A DNA stretch of 5,252 nt, from the NCBI GenBank assembly GCA_021732545.1, contig JAKFUW010000133.1:1-5252 (forward strand), read 5' to 3'. The notes below the pieces were generated by a model that saw only the letters and a list, made by a program, of their open reading frames with translations, did no database searches and was not told the origin of the DNA. Numbering within the stretch: the stretch's first letter is position 1; every line of letters begins with the position of its first letter. The stretch comes from Alphaproteobacteria bacterium. GTDB lineage: Bacteria; Pseudomonadota; Alphaproteobacteria; Rickettsiales; UBA3002. Below, piece after piece: positions 1 to 5,130 of this stretch. The position numbers were made by a program, and so were the translations under genes.

Positions 1-2
1 GC

Positions 3-215
3 ATGCAGGAATGTAAGGCGGGTGTTTGGGCCGCGGTGGGTGGTGGAACGGGTGGTGGAGGTTCCGCATGCGCTACTCCACAGCCGGCTAGTCATTCTGA
101 GGGTTACGCCTGTAGTAACAACTTCGCAATAGTATCGTATCACTGCGTTAATGGAACCTGGCAAGCGTCATCAGTACCAATCTATCAACCATGTGACGAC
201 GGCGGCGGCGACTAA
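3..215 (+). CDS. C-terminal end of a Cys/Gly-rich, probably secreted protein (partial)
   Basis: This frame is open from the left edge and stops at TAA 213-215, so the Met at position 3 is probably internal and the true start lies outside the window. The 70 visible residues hold five cysteines (residues 4, 23, 37, 48, 64), a glycine-rich stretch (13-20) and an acidic, glycine-rich tail. A short pattern appears twice, CKAGVW (4-9) and CVNGTW (48-53), which suggests small repeated modules. C-x-x-G-x-W modules with Gly-rich linkers are seen in the tails of pilin-like and other exported proteins, so an extracellular, disulfide-bonded role is plausible, but this is inference and no family is firmly recognised. 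The palindrome 50 bases downstream could close its transcript. Confidence 0.5.
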   Translation: MQECKAGVWAAVGGGTGGGGSACATPQPASHSEGYACSNNFAIVSYHCVNGTWQASSVPIYQPCDDGGGD

Positions 216-223
216 AGCGATCA

Positions 224-269
224 AAGTCTGGGGGCACCGAAGTCTGGGAAGTCTGGGGGGAAGTCTGGG
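224..269 (+). repeat. Four direct copies of AAGTCTGGG
   Basis: AAGTCTGGG occurs at 224-232, 240-248, 249-257 and 261-269, all in the same orientation. The first and last copies extend to a 14-base exact match, AAGTCTGGGGGCAC (224-237 and 261-274). The last copy runs into the left arm of the palindrome at 266-295. The cluster begins 8 bases after the stop codon of the upstream gene. Its function is unknown: it could be a small repeated extragenic unit, a protein-binding cluster or a replication-slippage product. Confidence 0.75.
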
Positions 270-295
270 GGCACAATGAATTCATTGTGCCCCCA
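266..295. repeat. Perfect 30-bp palindrome (possible terminator or extragenic palindromic element)
   Basis: The left arm is TGGGGGCACAATGAA (266-280) and the right arm (281-295) is its exact reverse complement, with GAATTC at the centre and no spacer. In RNA it would fold into a very stable GC-rich stem with a small AT-rich loop. The following bases, ATTGTT, do not form a real T tract, so it is a weak match to a classic intrinsic terminator. It lies between the stop of the left-edge gene and the tRNA promoter and would work on either strand. A bidirectional transcription barrier or a mobile palindromic element are alternatives. Confidence 0.75.
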
Positions 296-402
296 TTGTT
301 CGAATATTCTCCTCCACCTTCCCGCTATGGCTGGCGGCCCACACAAACAGCAACAGATGCCCTATCGGTCTATGCCATGTGCGCTCACGTGCAATAGCAA
401 GC

Positions 403-430
403 TTGACACGCGCACTTTCGTGGCTAGACT
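403..430 (+). promoter_or_regulatory. Sigma70-type promoter of the tRNA-Ser locus
   Basis: A consensus -35 box TTGACA (403-408) is separated by 16 bases from TAGACT (425-430), which matches TATAAT at four positions. Transcription would start at about 437, some 36 bases before the tRNA fragment at 473. The bases after the -10 box (CCCGC) form a GC-rich discriminator of the kind known in stable-RNA promoters under stringent control; that regulation is inferred here. It is the only good promoter seen upstream of the tRNA genes. Confidence 0.6.
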
Positions 431-472
431 CCCGCTTTCTTAAATGCGTTCAATTTTTAGCGTTGCGTGTGT

Positions 473-528
473 GGAAGAGTGGCCGAGTGGTTTAAGGCAG
501 CAGTCTTGACAACTAGTACCAAAGGTAT
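473..528 (+). pseudogene. 5' fragment of a tRNA-Ser gene
   Basis: The first 25 bases (473-497) match the first 25 of the complete tRNA-Ser at 529 with two differences. They contain the acceptor 5' strand GGAAGAG and the D arm (GCC 482-484 pairing with GGC 496-498). A degenerate anticodon arm follows: loop CTTGACA (505-511) with TGA in the anticodon position, and only three of five stem pairs left. A variable arm is still visible as TACC-AAA-GGTA (517-527). The T arm, the acceptor 3' strand and CCA are absent, because the next tRNA starts at 529. It cannot yield a mature tRNA by itself. It sits directly behind the promoter, so it would be transcribed as leader of the intact tRNA. Confidence 0.8.
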
Positions 529-618
529 GGAAGGGTGTCCGAGTGGTTTAAGGAACCGGTCTTGAAAACCGGCGAAATCGAAAGGTTTCCGTGGGTTCGA
601 ATCCCACCCCTTCCGCCA
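529..618 (+). tRNA. tRNA-Ser (anticodon UGA), CCA encoded
   Basis: All parts of a 90-nt class II tRNA are visible. The acceptor stem is GGAAGGG (529-535) with CCCTTCC (608-614). The D stem is TCC (538-540) with GGA (552-554). The anticodon stem is CCGGT (556-560) with ACCGG (568-572) around loop CTTGAAA, and the anticodon TGA is at 563-565. A long variable arm typical of serine tRNAs lies at about 573-590. The T arm is GTGGG-TTCGAAT-CCCAC (591-607). The discriminator G (615) and encoded CCA (616-618) finish the gene. It decodes UCA and, through wobble, other UCN codons. With an integrase gene starting 292 bases downstream in the same direction, it is a likely integration target. Confidence 0.96.
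591..618 (+). other. Candidate attachment site in the 3' end of tRNA-Ser
   Basis: Tyrosine integrases commonly recombine within the T arm and 3' end of a tRNA gene, and the integrase then lies just inside the element next to that tRNA. Here the T arm to CCA (591-618) is followed by a 292-base gap rich in short repeats and then the integrase. The GTGGG/CCCAC arms could serve as the inverted core-binding sites. The call is positional: no second copy of this segment was seen in the window, so the exact core is unknown. Confidence 0.45.
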
Positions 619-642
619 ACCCCACCAGTGATAATTTCCCTC

Positions 643-799
643 ATGGGACACTGGCGGGACAGTTCAAAACGAAAAACCACCGCGCGGGACAATTCACCGC
701 GTTACATCAAGCAAGCAGAATTGATCGGGAAATACTGGTGATATTGAGGCAATAGCAAGCCGCATGTCCCGCAAATGTCCCATAATGCGTCATGGGACA
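643..799. repeat. Six copies of an 8-bp motif (ATGGGACA / GCGGGACA), candidate integrase arm or excisionase sites
   Basis: ATGGGACA occurs at 643-650 and 792-799, and reversed at 776-783. GCGGGACA occurs at 654-661 and 684-691, and reversed at 765-772. Two neighbouring pairs are each exactly 11 bases apart (643/654 and 765/776) and a third interval is 30 bases, so several sites fall on about the same DNA face. Sites 776-783 and 792-799 form an inverted repeat with an 8-base gap. Three copies of each variant, confined to the gap between tRNA and integrase, fit arm-type sites of a tyrosine recombinase or sites of its directionality factor. Autoregulation of the integrase promoter is an alternative. 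The function is inferred from position and spacing only. Confidence 0.6.
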
Positions 800-809
800 T
801 TTTATCCTA

Positions 810-830
810 TTGATATTTAGTGCATATCAA
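810..830. promoter_or_regulatory. 7-bp inverted repeat upstream of the integrase
   Basis: TTGATAT (810-816) and ATATCAA (824-830) are exact inverted arms separated by 7 bases. The site lies 81 bases before the integrase start, and the best -10-like sequence nearby, TATACA (846-851), has no convincing -35 box. It could be an operator or a further recombination-protein site, but it is AT-rich and short, so chance is possible. Confidence 0.3.
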
Positions 831-900
831 AAACATTCATAAGTCTATACAACCAGTATTGCCTTTTAAGGTGGTGTGCGGTAGTGTTTTGCCATCATTC

Positions 901-906
901 GGAGAA
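901..906 (+). promoter_or_regulatory. Ribosome binding site that sets the integrase start
   Basis: GGAGAA lies so that GGAG ends six bases before the ATG at 911. The earlier in-frame GTG at 884 lacks a comparable purine-rich site, and the residues it would add (MFCHHSENA) are not typical of integrase N-termini. Confidence 0.65.
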
Positions 907-910
907 TGCT

Positions 911-1981
911 ATGGCAATGATCGAAACCCGCGCTAACGCTGATGGAACCACGTCTTACCGTGTAAAAGTACGCATGCGCGGCTTCCCATCTCAGACCGCC
1001 ACCTTCGCACGCAAGACCGACGCAAAGGAATGGGCAAAGCAAACGGAAATTGCCATCAAAGAAGGAAAATACTTCAAAACCGCCGAAGCGAAAAAGCACA
1101 CCTTCAAGGAATTGGTGGATCGCTATCTCGAATATGTGAAGCTCCGCAACCCCAAGCGTCACAAATGGGTGGAGCTGTATCTGGGGTGGTGGACGGAGCA
1201 GCTGGGCGACTATGCGCTTTCCGAGATTACCAAAATGCTGGTGATTGAAACCCGCGACAAGCTGCTCAACACCAAAGGCCGCAATATCGAACGTCGCACA
1301 CCTGCAACCGTGAATCGCTACATGACGGCTTTGAGCCACGCCTTCACCATCGCCATCAATGAATGGGAATGGGTGGAAGAACACCCCATGAAGAAAATCT
1401 CAAAACTGCCTGAGCCACGAGGCAGGGTTCGCTTTCTCGATGATAAAGAGCGCGAGCGGTTGCTGGATGCCTGCCAGAATATCAGGGGTGCGGATAATCT
1501 TTACCTGCTGGTGGTACTTGCGCTTTCCACCGGTGCGCGGCATGGTGAGCTGATCAATCTGCGCTGGAGAGATGTTGACCTCACCCGCAAAGTGATCGTG
1601 CTACACGACACAAAAAACAAGGAACGCCGCGTATTACCGCTGGCGCATCATGCGCTGGAACTCATCAAGGCGCATCACGAAGAGCGGGATGTTGCCACTG
1701 ATCTGCTATTCCCCGCGCCGCGCAAGCCAAACGAACCGTGGGCAAGCCGCTCTGCATGGCAAGCGGCTGTAACAAAAGCAGGGCTGGAAGATTTCCGCTT
1801 CCATGATTTACGCCACAGTGCTGCATCATACCTCGCCATGAATGGCGCATCGCTGGCCGAAATTGCAGAGGTGCTGGGGCATAAGACGTTGGCGATGGTC
1901 AAACGCTACGCCCACCTCTCCGAAGCGCACACGGCAGGTGTGGTGGAGCGCATGAACCAGAAGATCTTTAAGGGGGCGTGA
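911..1981 (+). CDS. int: Tyrosine recombinase / phage-type site-specific integrase
   Basis: This 356-residue protein is of normal length for the family and would catalyse integration or excision of the element beside tRNA-Ser. The N-terminal 50 or so residues (I-x-T-R-x-N-x-D-G-T-x-S-Y-R-V) are a small arm-type DNA-binding domain. Residues about 64-160 form the core-binding SAM-like domain, and about 170-350 the catalytic domain. The catalytic set is complete: Arg210 in STGARHGEL, Lys235 in HDTKNKERR, His298 and Arg301 in HDLRHS, His324 in LGHKT and the nucleophile Tyr333 in VKRYAHL. The ATG at 911 is chosen for its GGAG site. The gene points away from the tRNA and its TGA overlaps the ATG of the next gene, implying co-translation. 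The repeats at 643-799 are candidate binding sites. Nothing suggests inactivation. Confidence 0.95.
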   Translation: MAMIETRANADGTTSYRVKVRMRGFPSQTATFARKTDAKEWAKQTEIAIKEGKYFKTAEAKKHTFKELVDRYLEYVKLRNPKRHKWVELYLGWWTEQLGDYALSEITKMLVIETRDKLLNTKGRNIERRTPATVNRYMTALSHAFTIAINEWEWVEEHPMKKISKLPEPRGRVRFLDDKERERLLDACQNIRGADNLYLLVVLALSTGARHGELINLRWRDVDLTRKVIVLHDTKNKERRVLPLAHHALELIKAHHEERDVATDLLFPAPRKPNEPWASRSAWQAAVTKAGLEDFRFHDLRHSAASYLAMNGASLAEIAEVLGHKTLAMVKRYAHLSEAHTAGVVERMNQKIFKGA

Positions 1982-2466
1982 TGACTACAAAGCCTGTTGA
2001 TGATGAAATACAACTACTCTCAAACGCAGACAACATAACTCTTGAACAAATCGACCATTATTTGTCACAGCGGAGAAGTCGTACTGAGAAGAGCAAAAAC
2101 ACCACTCAAGATTTTCTTTTTGGTCTGATCGCTGAACTAATCGTATCTCAAGAGAATGAGGCGGTGGAACTTGACCCTTATAAAGGTATCAAGGTCAATC
2201 AGCCAGAAGGGCTAAAGCAGGAGCTGAAATTGATTGCCGCTAGGTTGGATGATCTGGACAAAAGAATCGCGCCACCTAAAGAGAAAATGCCGCGCAATGA
2301 GCAACTCGCCAAAGAAAGAGTTCAGGCAATCGCAAAATATCTTTGGAACTTGTACCCTGATATGACTCAGCCCGAGATGGCCGCACACAAGGCTATATTC
2401 AACCTTAAAATTACCGGCGCAAAGGGATACACGCCCCACCGCATTGCAATTCACGTTACCGAATGA
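1981..2466 (+). CDS. Small accessory protein of unknown function, coupled to the integrase; C-terminus possibly truncated
   Basis: This 161-residue acidic protein starts at the ATG that shares its A with the integrase stop (TGATG) and has an AGGGGG site at 1971-1976; the GTG at 1978 would be too close to that site. I do not recognise a named family. Residues 76-96 (LKQELKLIAARLDDLDKRI) look like a coiled-coil helix. Residues about 109-152, with LWNLYPDMTQPEMAAH and the GYTP turn, resemble C-terminal helical regions of small proteins often found beside integrases, where a W-I-x-D-L-like end usually follows GYTP. Here the last residues are HRIAIHVTE instead, and the helicase fragment begins in another frame at the same place, so the natural end may be lost. 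Its codons are more AT-rich than its neighbours. A regulatory or DNA-binding role is a guess. Confidence 0.7.
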   Translation: MTTKPVDDEIQLLSNADNITLEQIDHYLSQRRSRTEKSKNTTQDFLFGLIAELIVSQENEAVELDPYKGIKVNQPEGLKQELKLIAARLDDLDKRIAPPKEKMPRNEQLAKERVQAIAKYLWNLYPDMTQPEMAAHKAIFNLKITGAKGYTPHRIAIHVTE

Positions 2467-2968
2467 GCAGAAGCCCACCATCAACCAATTATATGCCGCC
2501 GTTGCCAGTGACGAGGCGCGGAATCAGCTGATTTTTGATGATGTGCAAAAATGCCTGCAAGAGAAGCGCAACCCGCTGATTTTGACAGAGCGTAAGGATC
2601 ACGCAGCATTGCTTACGGAGAAATTATCACCCTTCTGCAAAAATGTGGTCGTATTGGTCGGTGGTCAAGCAGCGAAGAAACGTGCTGAAGTTGCCAAGCA
2701 GCTTGCCTCCATTCCCGATGATGAAAAACGGCTTATCATCGCCACTGGCCGCTATATTGGCGAGGGATTTGACGATGCACGGCTGGACACATTGTTTCTG
2801 GCCATGCCGATTTCATGGCATGGCACATTGGCGCAATATGCAGGGCGGTTGCATCGCCTCCACCACGCCAAAAAACAGGTGGTGATTTACGATTATGTCG
2901 ATGCCTCCATCCCCATGCTTGCAAAAATGGCTGAGAAGCGCGTGAAAGGCTATGAACGGCTCGGGTAA
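2444..2968 (+). pseudogene. C-terminal fragment of an SF2 (DEAD/DEAH, COG1061-type) helicase
   Basis: The readable fragment (about 172 residues from 2447) is the second RecA lobe of a superfamily 2 helicase. It keeps a motif IV-like segment (PLILTERKDH, 44-53 counted from TTG 2444), motif V (ATGRYIGEGFDD, 100-111) and the arginine-finger motif VI (QYAGRLHR, 131-138), followed by the YDYVD and GY-rich end typical of these proteins. The whole first lobe, with Walker A and the DEAD/DEAH box, is missing, since the frame is closed by TGA at 2363-2365. The only in-frame start at the beginning is a TTG without a clear ribosome site. The end is also shortened: related proteins continue past KGYERLG, but here a stop occurs at the junction with the kinase. 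It cannot hydrolyse ATP by itself. Full-length relatives occur in restriction-like and other conflict systems. Confidence 0.85.
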
Positions 2969-4148
2969 GCGCAGCTACATCCGTTGTTTCGTCCTTTGCC
3001 TGCATCACATCCGCACGGGCGAGTTCTAACAGGCGCGATACGAGTGTTTTTAGACGATCCGTATCTTTGGTGACATTGGTGAGAAATTTTTGGAATTGCT
3101 CGGGTGGCATGGAGTTGCCGTGTTCCTGAATCAGCTCTATCGCGCCTTGAATGGCCGTGAGCGGTGTTTTGAATTCGTGTGATACATGCATGGCAAAATT
3201 GCGGATGTAATCTGAGCGTTCGGCAATGGTATGCGCCATGCTGGTGATGTTATCCGAGAGCAAGGCCAGCTCTTGTGTGACTGGCTCATCAATGGGGCGA
3301 ATATCCTTTTCACCACGCGCGATGCGCTGCGTCTGCGCAATGAGTGCATGGATGGGGCGAGCGATGGCGTAGGAGGTAAGCAGCGCAAGCAGCACGGTGA
3401 TGCTAAGAATAATACCACCTGCGATCAGCACATGGTGTCGTTCATCATACAACCCCTTCAAAATATTGCGTGGCGAACGCGACAGCAGCACCGCGCCCAC
3501 CACATGCTCATTTTGGATGATTGGAATGGCCACAAATGCGCGAATGCGTGCGCCCCTACTGATGGATGTTAGCGGCGGGTCTTGGTGGTCTGAATTGCGT
3601 TCACGCAACTTGGCAGTGTAATGCCCTGTGAGTGCAGCGGCTATCTCTTCGATATGCGCCAGCGATTGCCCCATTTCGGCGCGACCAGCAACCACAATAC
3701 CCTGATAATCAACGATGCGCACACCAGCGAGTGTGGTGAGTGTTGCTTCATTGATGGTAGGAAAAATCGCTTGACCAGCCTTTGCTGCAAGTGAGTTTGG
3801 TTTAATGGTTGTTTCCACTGCATCTGGCCGTTTGGGAAAGATTTCCGCCTGTCCAAGATCAAGGGTGGGATTAATTACGTCGTATTTTTCATCCGAGCGC
3901 GGCAGCGGGTTCTGTACTGGTAAGCCATAAACTGCGTGGCGCTGTGTCAGAGGCGCCAATGCCTGTTTGTACATTGCAGAAATATAAGCACCTTGGGCGA
4001 TGAGTTCTGATTCTGTCTCGCGCACCAGCTCGTTTTCATACAGCCTAAATCCATAGATGCTGGCAATCGGTACGATGAGTACGAACATATTGACGACTAG
4101 CAAGATCGTGCGCAGGCGAAACCGAGGCTTATGCTGCGCTACTGGCAT
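2736..4148 (-). CDS. CreC-like membrane sensor histidine kinase, truncated before the ATPase domain
   Basis: This gene starts at ATG 4148 with AAGGTGG (4153-4159), overlapping the regulator stop by 10 bases. It has a transmembrane segment at residues 14-34, a periplasmic Cache-like sensor (about 35-235), a second membrane segment (about 239-262), HAMP (about 262-312) and HisKA with the phospho-acceptor His324 in HVSHEFKTPL. The sequence is kinase-like to about residue 395 (2964). The last 75 or so residues are the antisense of the helicase remnant and are rich in W, R, H and P. The N, G1, F and G2 boxes of HATPase_c are entirely absent, so it cannot autophosphorylate. The domain order and the partner regulator resemble the CreBC pair, but the stimulus cannot be read. 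A deletion or recombination at about 2965, or an assembly error, explains the break. Confidence 0.88.
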   Translation of the reverse strand: MPVAQHKPRFRLRTILLVVNMFVLIVPIASIYGFRLYENELVRETESELIAQGAYISAMYKQALAPLTQRHAVYGLPVQNPLPRSDEKYDVINPTLDLGQAEIFPKRPDAVETTIKPNSLAAKAGQAIFPTINEATLTTLAGVRIVDYQGIVVAGRAEMGQSLAHIEEIAAALTGHYTAKLRERNSDHQDPPLTSISRGARIRAFVAIPIIQNEHVVGAVLLSRSPRNILKGLYDERHHVLIAGGIILSITVLLALLTSYAIARPIHALIAQTQRIARGEKDIRPIDEPVTQELALLSDNITSMAHTIAERSDYIRNFAMHVSHEFKTPLTAIQGAIELIQEHGNSMPPEQFQKFLTNVTKDTDRLKTLVSRLLELARADVMQAKDETTDVAALTRAVHSLSRASQPFLQAWGWRHRHNRKSPPVFWRGGGDATALHIAPMCHAMKSAWPETMCPAVHRQIPRQYSGQWR

Positions 4149-4822
4149 GAACCCACCTTATAGCCAATGCCATGCATAGTTTCGATAATGCTAGCCGCGC
4201 CAATATCCGCAAATTTCTGACGGATGCGGCGGATATGGCTGTCAATCGTACGGTCACTCACGGTGACATCCTGATACGCGCCGTCCATCAATTCATCACG
4301 GTTATAGACTTTTTCAGGGTGTTTGAGCAGCGTGGAAAGCAGCATGAATTCGGTCGCGGTTAGCGGAATCGCCTTCTCATGCCAAAATGCTGTATAGCGA
4401 TCCTCATCCACTCGTAACGCACCTTTTTGTAAGGCTTTTGCGGCGGTTTTCGTTTTGGGCGCGGTGCGTTTAAGAATCGCATTAAGTCGCGCTACCAGCT
4501 CGCGTGGGCTGAATGGCTTGGTGATATAATCATCCCCGCCGATTTCAAACCCGATGATGCGGTCAATTTCTTCATCGCGCGAGGAGAGGAATAAAATCGG
4601 AATTTCCGAGGTTTTACGCAAGCGTTTACAGACTTCCAGCCCATCCATCTCCGGCATGGTGATGTCGAGCACGATGCAATCAAATGTGCGAGCATGTGCT
4701 TTTTCCAGCGCCTCTTTGCCATTGATGGCTGCTTCCACGCCAAAGCCAGCCTTCTCCAGCGCGAATTGGAGCACCTCGCGGATATGAGCGTCATCATCGA
4801 CAATCAGGATGTTTTTTTGCAT
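4139..4822 (-). CDS. OmpR/PhoB-family DNA-binding response regulator (CreB-like)
   Basis: This 227-residue cytoplasmic transcription factor is normal length for the family. The receiver domain (1-118) has the acidic cluster VDDD (8-11), phospho-acceptor Asp53 in VLDITMP, the switch Ser80 in LFLSS, Tyr99 and Lys102 in TKPFSP. A linker rich in K, T and A (119-131) leads to a winged-helix domain (about 132-225) with PLTATEFMLL, the recognition helix region RTIDSHIRRIRQK and the closing MHGIGYKV. The segment SSRDEEIDRIIGFEIGGDDY closely follows the CreB pattern. ATG 4822 is preferred over upstream starts, which would add 29 residues that overlap the preceding gene. It begins inside that gene and its TAG lies within the kinase start, so all three form one operon. 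It appears intact, but its partner kinase has lost its ATPase domain. Confidence 0.94.
   Translation of the reverse strand: MQKNILIVDDDAHIREVLQFALEKAGFGVEAAINGKEALEKAHARTFDCIVLDITMPEMDGLEVCKRLRKTSEIPILFLSSRDEEIDRIIGFEIGGDDYITKPFSPRELVARLNAILKRTAPKTKTAAKALQKGALRVDEDRYTAFWHEKAIPLTATEFMLLSTLLKHPEKVYNRDELMDGAYQDVTVSDRTIDSHIRRIRQKFADIGAASIIETMHGIGYKVGSCQ
4153..4159 (-). promoter_or_regulatory. Ribosome binding site of the histidine kinase
   Basis: On the minus strand AAGGTGG lies four bases before the ATG at 4148, inside the end of the regulator gene. It supports this start and translational coupling to the regulator. Confidence 0.6.
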
Positions 4823-5130
4823 GCGCGTTTCCAAACTATTAAAGCAGCGATAATTATCAGTATTTCCAGCGAAAATGTCCAGTGTAGGAAAAAATTCCAG
4901 ACCCACCAATCATAACGGGCGGGAACTTTTACCAGATTCACCTCTATGTCGGCCAACGGATAAAGCCAGTCGATACCAGCCGCAATCGAATCCAGCAGCA
5001 TGTGTAACATGAGATTGGCGAATGCCACTCCCACAAAAATGAGATAATTTTTCTTCCCCATACAATGCAAAATGCCCCAAGCGATGACCGCCATTGCCAT
5101 CCATGCCAGTAGCAAATGGGTGATGTATAG
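4804..5130 (-). pseudogene. DUF457/YdjM-like membrane protein ('metal-dependent hydrolase'), N-terminus removed by an IS
   Basis: About 108 residues remain, open from 5130 to TGA 4804-4806. They contain hydrophobic segments (start of the frame, about residues 28-45, and LEILIIIAALIVW near the end), the motif HMLLDSIAAGIDWLYPL and a conserved-looking VPARYDWWVWNFFLHWTF region. The H-x-x-x-D in a membrane context is typical of the YdjM/DUF457 family of inner-membrane proteins, whose usual N-terminal part with the DHD and HS-rich motifs is missing. An in-frame TAG at 5131-5133, the stop of the adjoining transposase, closes the frame upstream. The 19-base overlap with the regulator shows it was the first gene of this operon. 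Enzyme activity in this family is predicted rather than proven. A TTG at 5115 could start a short product. Confidence 0.75.

Larger units (their letters stand above)
591..2450 (+). mobile_element. Remnant of one end of a tRNA-Ser-integrated element
   Basis: The order is tRNA 3' end, repeat array, tyrosine integrase and small accessory gene, which is the usual layout of the integrase end of a genomic island or prophage. The right limit is a guess: sequence type changes at about 2440-2450, where a helicase fragment begins without its N-terminal part. No structural, conjugation or cargo genes are visible, and no opposite attachment site was seen. The element is therefore either truncated here or continues in a form not present in this window. 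Confidence 0.4.

Noticed and set aside
224..269. The direct repeats as a possible small CRISPR array
   Set aside because: Repeats are only 9 bases, spacing is 0-7 bases with no real spacers, and no cas genes are present.
298..305. GTTCGAAT, the same as the tRNA T-loop region at 595-602, followed by a C/T-rich stretch, looking like a second tRNA 3' end
   Set aside because: Only 8 bases match, the flanking bases do not form a T stem, and no acceptor or CCA end follows; it is not credible as an attachment-site copy.
535..741. Open frame across the tRNA on the plus strand, and another on the minus strand (457-651)
   Set aside because: Both lie over the tRNA genes and their translations follow tRNA structure; they are not proteins.
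391..760. 12-base exact repeat GCAATAGCAAGC at 391-402 and 749-760, flanking the tRNA genes
   Set aside because: One exact 12-mer pair is about what chance allows in a window of this size; the flanks do not match and there is no sign of a target duplication.
866..1384. Long minus-strand frame opposite the integrase N-terminal half
   Set aside because: It is an antisense shadow of a clear integrase gene, with low-complexity His/Phe/Cys-rich sequence and no family likeness.
2736..2963. Minus-strand tail of the kinase frame as a new C-terminal domain
   Set aside because: It is exactly antisense to well-conserved helicase motifs V and VI, so the coding signal belongs to the plus strand.
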